Source of the DNA: Alphaproteobacteria bacterium
Lineage (GTDB): Bacteria; Pseudomonadota; Alphaproteobacteria; Micavibrionales; Micavibrionaceae
DNA length: 34,557 nt
Reading direction: 5' to 3'
Assembly (NCBI GenBank): GCA_030147745.1
Contig: JASBUS010000004.1
Coordinates: forward strand, 1 to 34,557
Numbering within the stretch: position 1 is the stretch's first letter; each line of letters opens with the position of its first letter. Of this stretch, positions 33,662 through 34,557 are shown in pieces. A program made the position numbers and the translations under genes. The notes under the pieces were generated by a model. That model was not told where the DNA came from. It was given only the letters and a program-made list of their open reading frames with translations, and ran no database searches.

Positions 33662-34123
33662 TTATGCTCTCTTATTTTTAGGGTTCATAGCAGCAACATC
33701 TAGAACTTCTGGTTTTTGCGCAGCATGATCATGCTCAGTGCCCGCATAAACGCGTAGGTTCTTAAGTTGTTGGCGACCCATTGGGCCACGTGGCAACATA
33801 CGCTCAACAGCTTTTTCAATCACGCGCTCTGGGTGCTTACCATCAAGGATTTGACCTTTTGAACGTTGCTTGATACCACCTGGGTGACCTGTGTGCCAGA
33901 AGAACAGGCTATCGTCACGTTTTTTACCAGTTAGGCGTACTTTTTCAGCGTTAATAACGATGATGTTATCACCACAATCAATATGTGGTGTGAAAGTAGG
34001 CTTATGCTTGCCACGAAGACGTAGGGCAATCAAGCTCGCCAAGCGACCAAGAACCACGCCTTCAGCGTCAATAACAAACCACTTTTTCTCCACCTCACTC
34101 GGCTTCGCAGAATATGTTTTCAT
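33662..34123 (-). CDS. rplM: 50S ribosomal protein L13
   Basis: L13 is an early-assembling large-subunit protein. The 153-residue product carries the family blocks [60 protein letters not shown] and [23 protein letters not shown]. The start ATG is at 34121-34123. It is the first gene of the rplM-rpsI operon, read from the promoter at 34165-34193. Confidence 0.98.
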   Translation of the reverse strand: MKTYSAKPSEVEKKWFVIDAEGVVLGRLASLIALRLRGKHKPTFTPHIDCGDNIIVINAEKVRLTGKKRDDSLFFWHTGHPGGIKQRSKGQILDGKHPERVIEKAVERMLPRGPMGRQQLKNLRVYAGTEHDHAAQKPEVLDVAAMNPKNKRA

Positions 34124-34164
34124 GTTTTCGACTTCTCATTTAAGTTAGAATAATTCCGAACGGC

Positions 34165-34193
34165 AATATGCATAACTTCAAAAACAAAGTCAA
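34165..34193 (-). promoter_or_regulatory. rplM-rpsI promoter (sigma-70 type)
   Basis: On the minus strand TTGACT (34188-34193) and CATATT (34165-34170) are 17 bases apart. The -35 matches the consensus at 4 of 6, with TTGAC intact except one position. The predicted start near 34158 gives a 35-base leader. Confidence 0.7.
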
Positions 34194-34274
34194 CGGCTTT
34201 TGTCACAAAATAATCAAGCAAAAACAATAAGATAAAAAATAGGTATTATTTTACCACATAAAAACACCCTAAAA

Positions 34275-34557
34275 TTAGGCGCTTTTTTGCGTTTCTTGGT
34301 CAATCCAATCAAAATAACTGGCATTTCCCGCCGTTAATGCCCATGACACAATAGCAGGACAGTCATAACTATGGAGCGATTTAATCATGGATTCTATCTC
34401 ATTAAACAGCGCTGCACGTGACTTCATAATCACGCTGACCTCTTACGCCTTTTCAATCTGCCCATCCCACCAATAATGCGATGTCACTGGGTCAGTGATA
34501 TTAGCGCAGGCAATCAACCGTGCCTTGAGCAAACTTTGTACAATATGTTCAGCCTCC
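34275..34557 (-). pseudogene. cutA: cutA-like divalent-cation tolerance gene with in-frame stop, N-terminus outside window
   Basis: The minus strand encodes a CutA-type protein from codon 34554-34556 to the TAA at 34275-34277. Family features are clear before the break (LLKARLIACANITDPVTSHYWWDGQIEKA is typical CutA; shown in pieces: RLIACANI, PVTSHYWWDGQIE) and after it (EVSVIMKSRAALFNEIE, SLHSYDCPAIV, GNASYFDWID). The codon at 34443-34445 is TAA where the family normally has an acidic residue, one base change from GAA. The frame does not shift. Either the gene is newly inactivated, the base call is wrong, or the stop is read through. CutA forms trimers that bind divalent metals in the cytosol. 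The start lies beyond the right edge. Confidence 0.7.

Noticed and set aside
34255-34290. Possible terminator downstream of cutA
   Set aside because: Only a 5-bp AT-rich stem (CCTAA/TTAGG) forms, with mismatches beside it; the U-run alone is insufficient.
1-34557. Mobile elements, prophage, CRISPR arrays or defence islands
   Set aside because: I saw no transposase, integrase, phage structural gene, direct-repeat array or attachment-site duplication; the tRNA-Glu is not followed by an integrase.

Overview
The window is a stretch of chromosomal DNA from a Gram-negative alphaproteobacterium, probably a deep-branching, free-living one of moderate GC. The evidence is a long-form S9 next to L13, a TIGR02186-type protein (a family largely confined to Alphaproteobacteria) beside a TauE permease, a hom-recJ pair, a class I PHA synthase, LptD and proton-pumping complex I. 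Genus and order cannot be fixed from this sequence. There is no phage, transposon, CRISPR array or plasmid gene. Genes are densely packed and no gene-free stretch exceeds about 300 bases.

Layout. 1-5912 (minus): the distal complex I cluster nuoJKLMN, with nuoN running off the left edge and no nuoI upstream of nuoJ. 6128-8227: a PagL-like lipid A deacylase, a secreted protein with a probable PsbP/Mog1-like fold, and an acyl-CoA thioesterase. 8367-12606 (plus): parE followed by a YdbH-like/YdbL envelope pair. 12621-18972 (minus): an SLC13-type permease with RCK_C domains, lptD, a RhlE-like RNA helicase and a VanX-type dipeptidase with an altered zinc ligand. 19031-21467: a zinc efflux CDF transporter, a SpoIIAA-like protein, an outer-membrane protein and tRNA-Glu(UUC). 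21583-25162 (minus): recJ, homoserine dehydrogenase and a lipoprotein. 25354-27186 (plus): phaC with a clear promoter. 27187-30706 (minus): nfu, uspA, TIGR02186 protein, tauE/safE and another secreted protein. 30812-33123: a gamma carbonic anhydrase, then divergently a membrane protein with eight CxxC motifs. 33183-34123 (minus): the rplM-rpsI operon. 34275-34557: the 3' part of cutA interrupted by an in-frame stop.

How genes fit together. Envelope biogenesis recurs: LptD (LPS insertion), the PagL-like enzyme (lipid A deacylation), YdbH/YdbL (intermembrane lipid transport), the VanX-type peptidase, an outer-membrane protein and several exported proteins. The tauE-TIGR02186-uspA-nfu cluster looks like one transcript linking a sulfur-type permease to Fe-S carrier assembly. 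NuoJ-N is the membrane proton-pumping arm of complex I.

The least explained object is the protein at 31417-33123, which has a tandem zinc domain of eight CxxC motifs, no J domain, a three-helix membrane C-terminus and a probably leaderless mRNA. Other notable points are a ydbH-ydbL pair lacking ynbE, the His-to-Asp change in the VanX-type active site, a His/Asp/Glu-rich loop in NuoL, and the stop codon in cutA.
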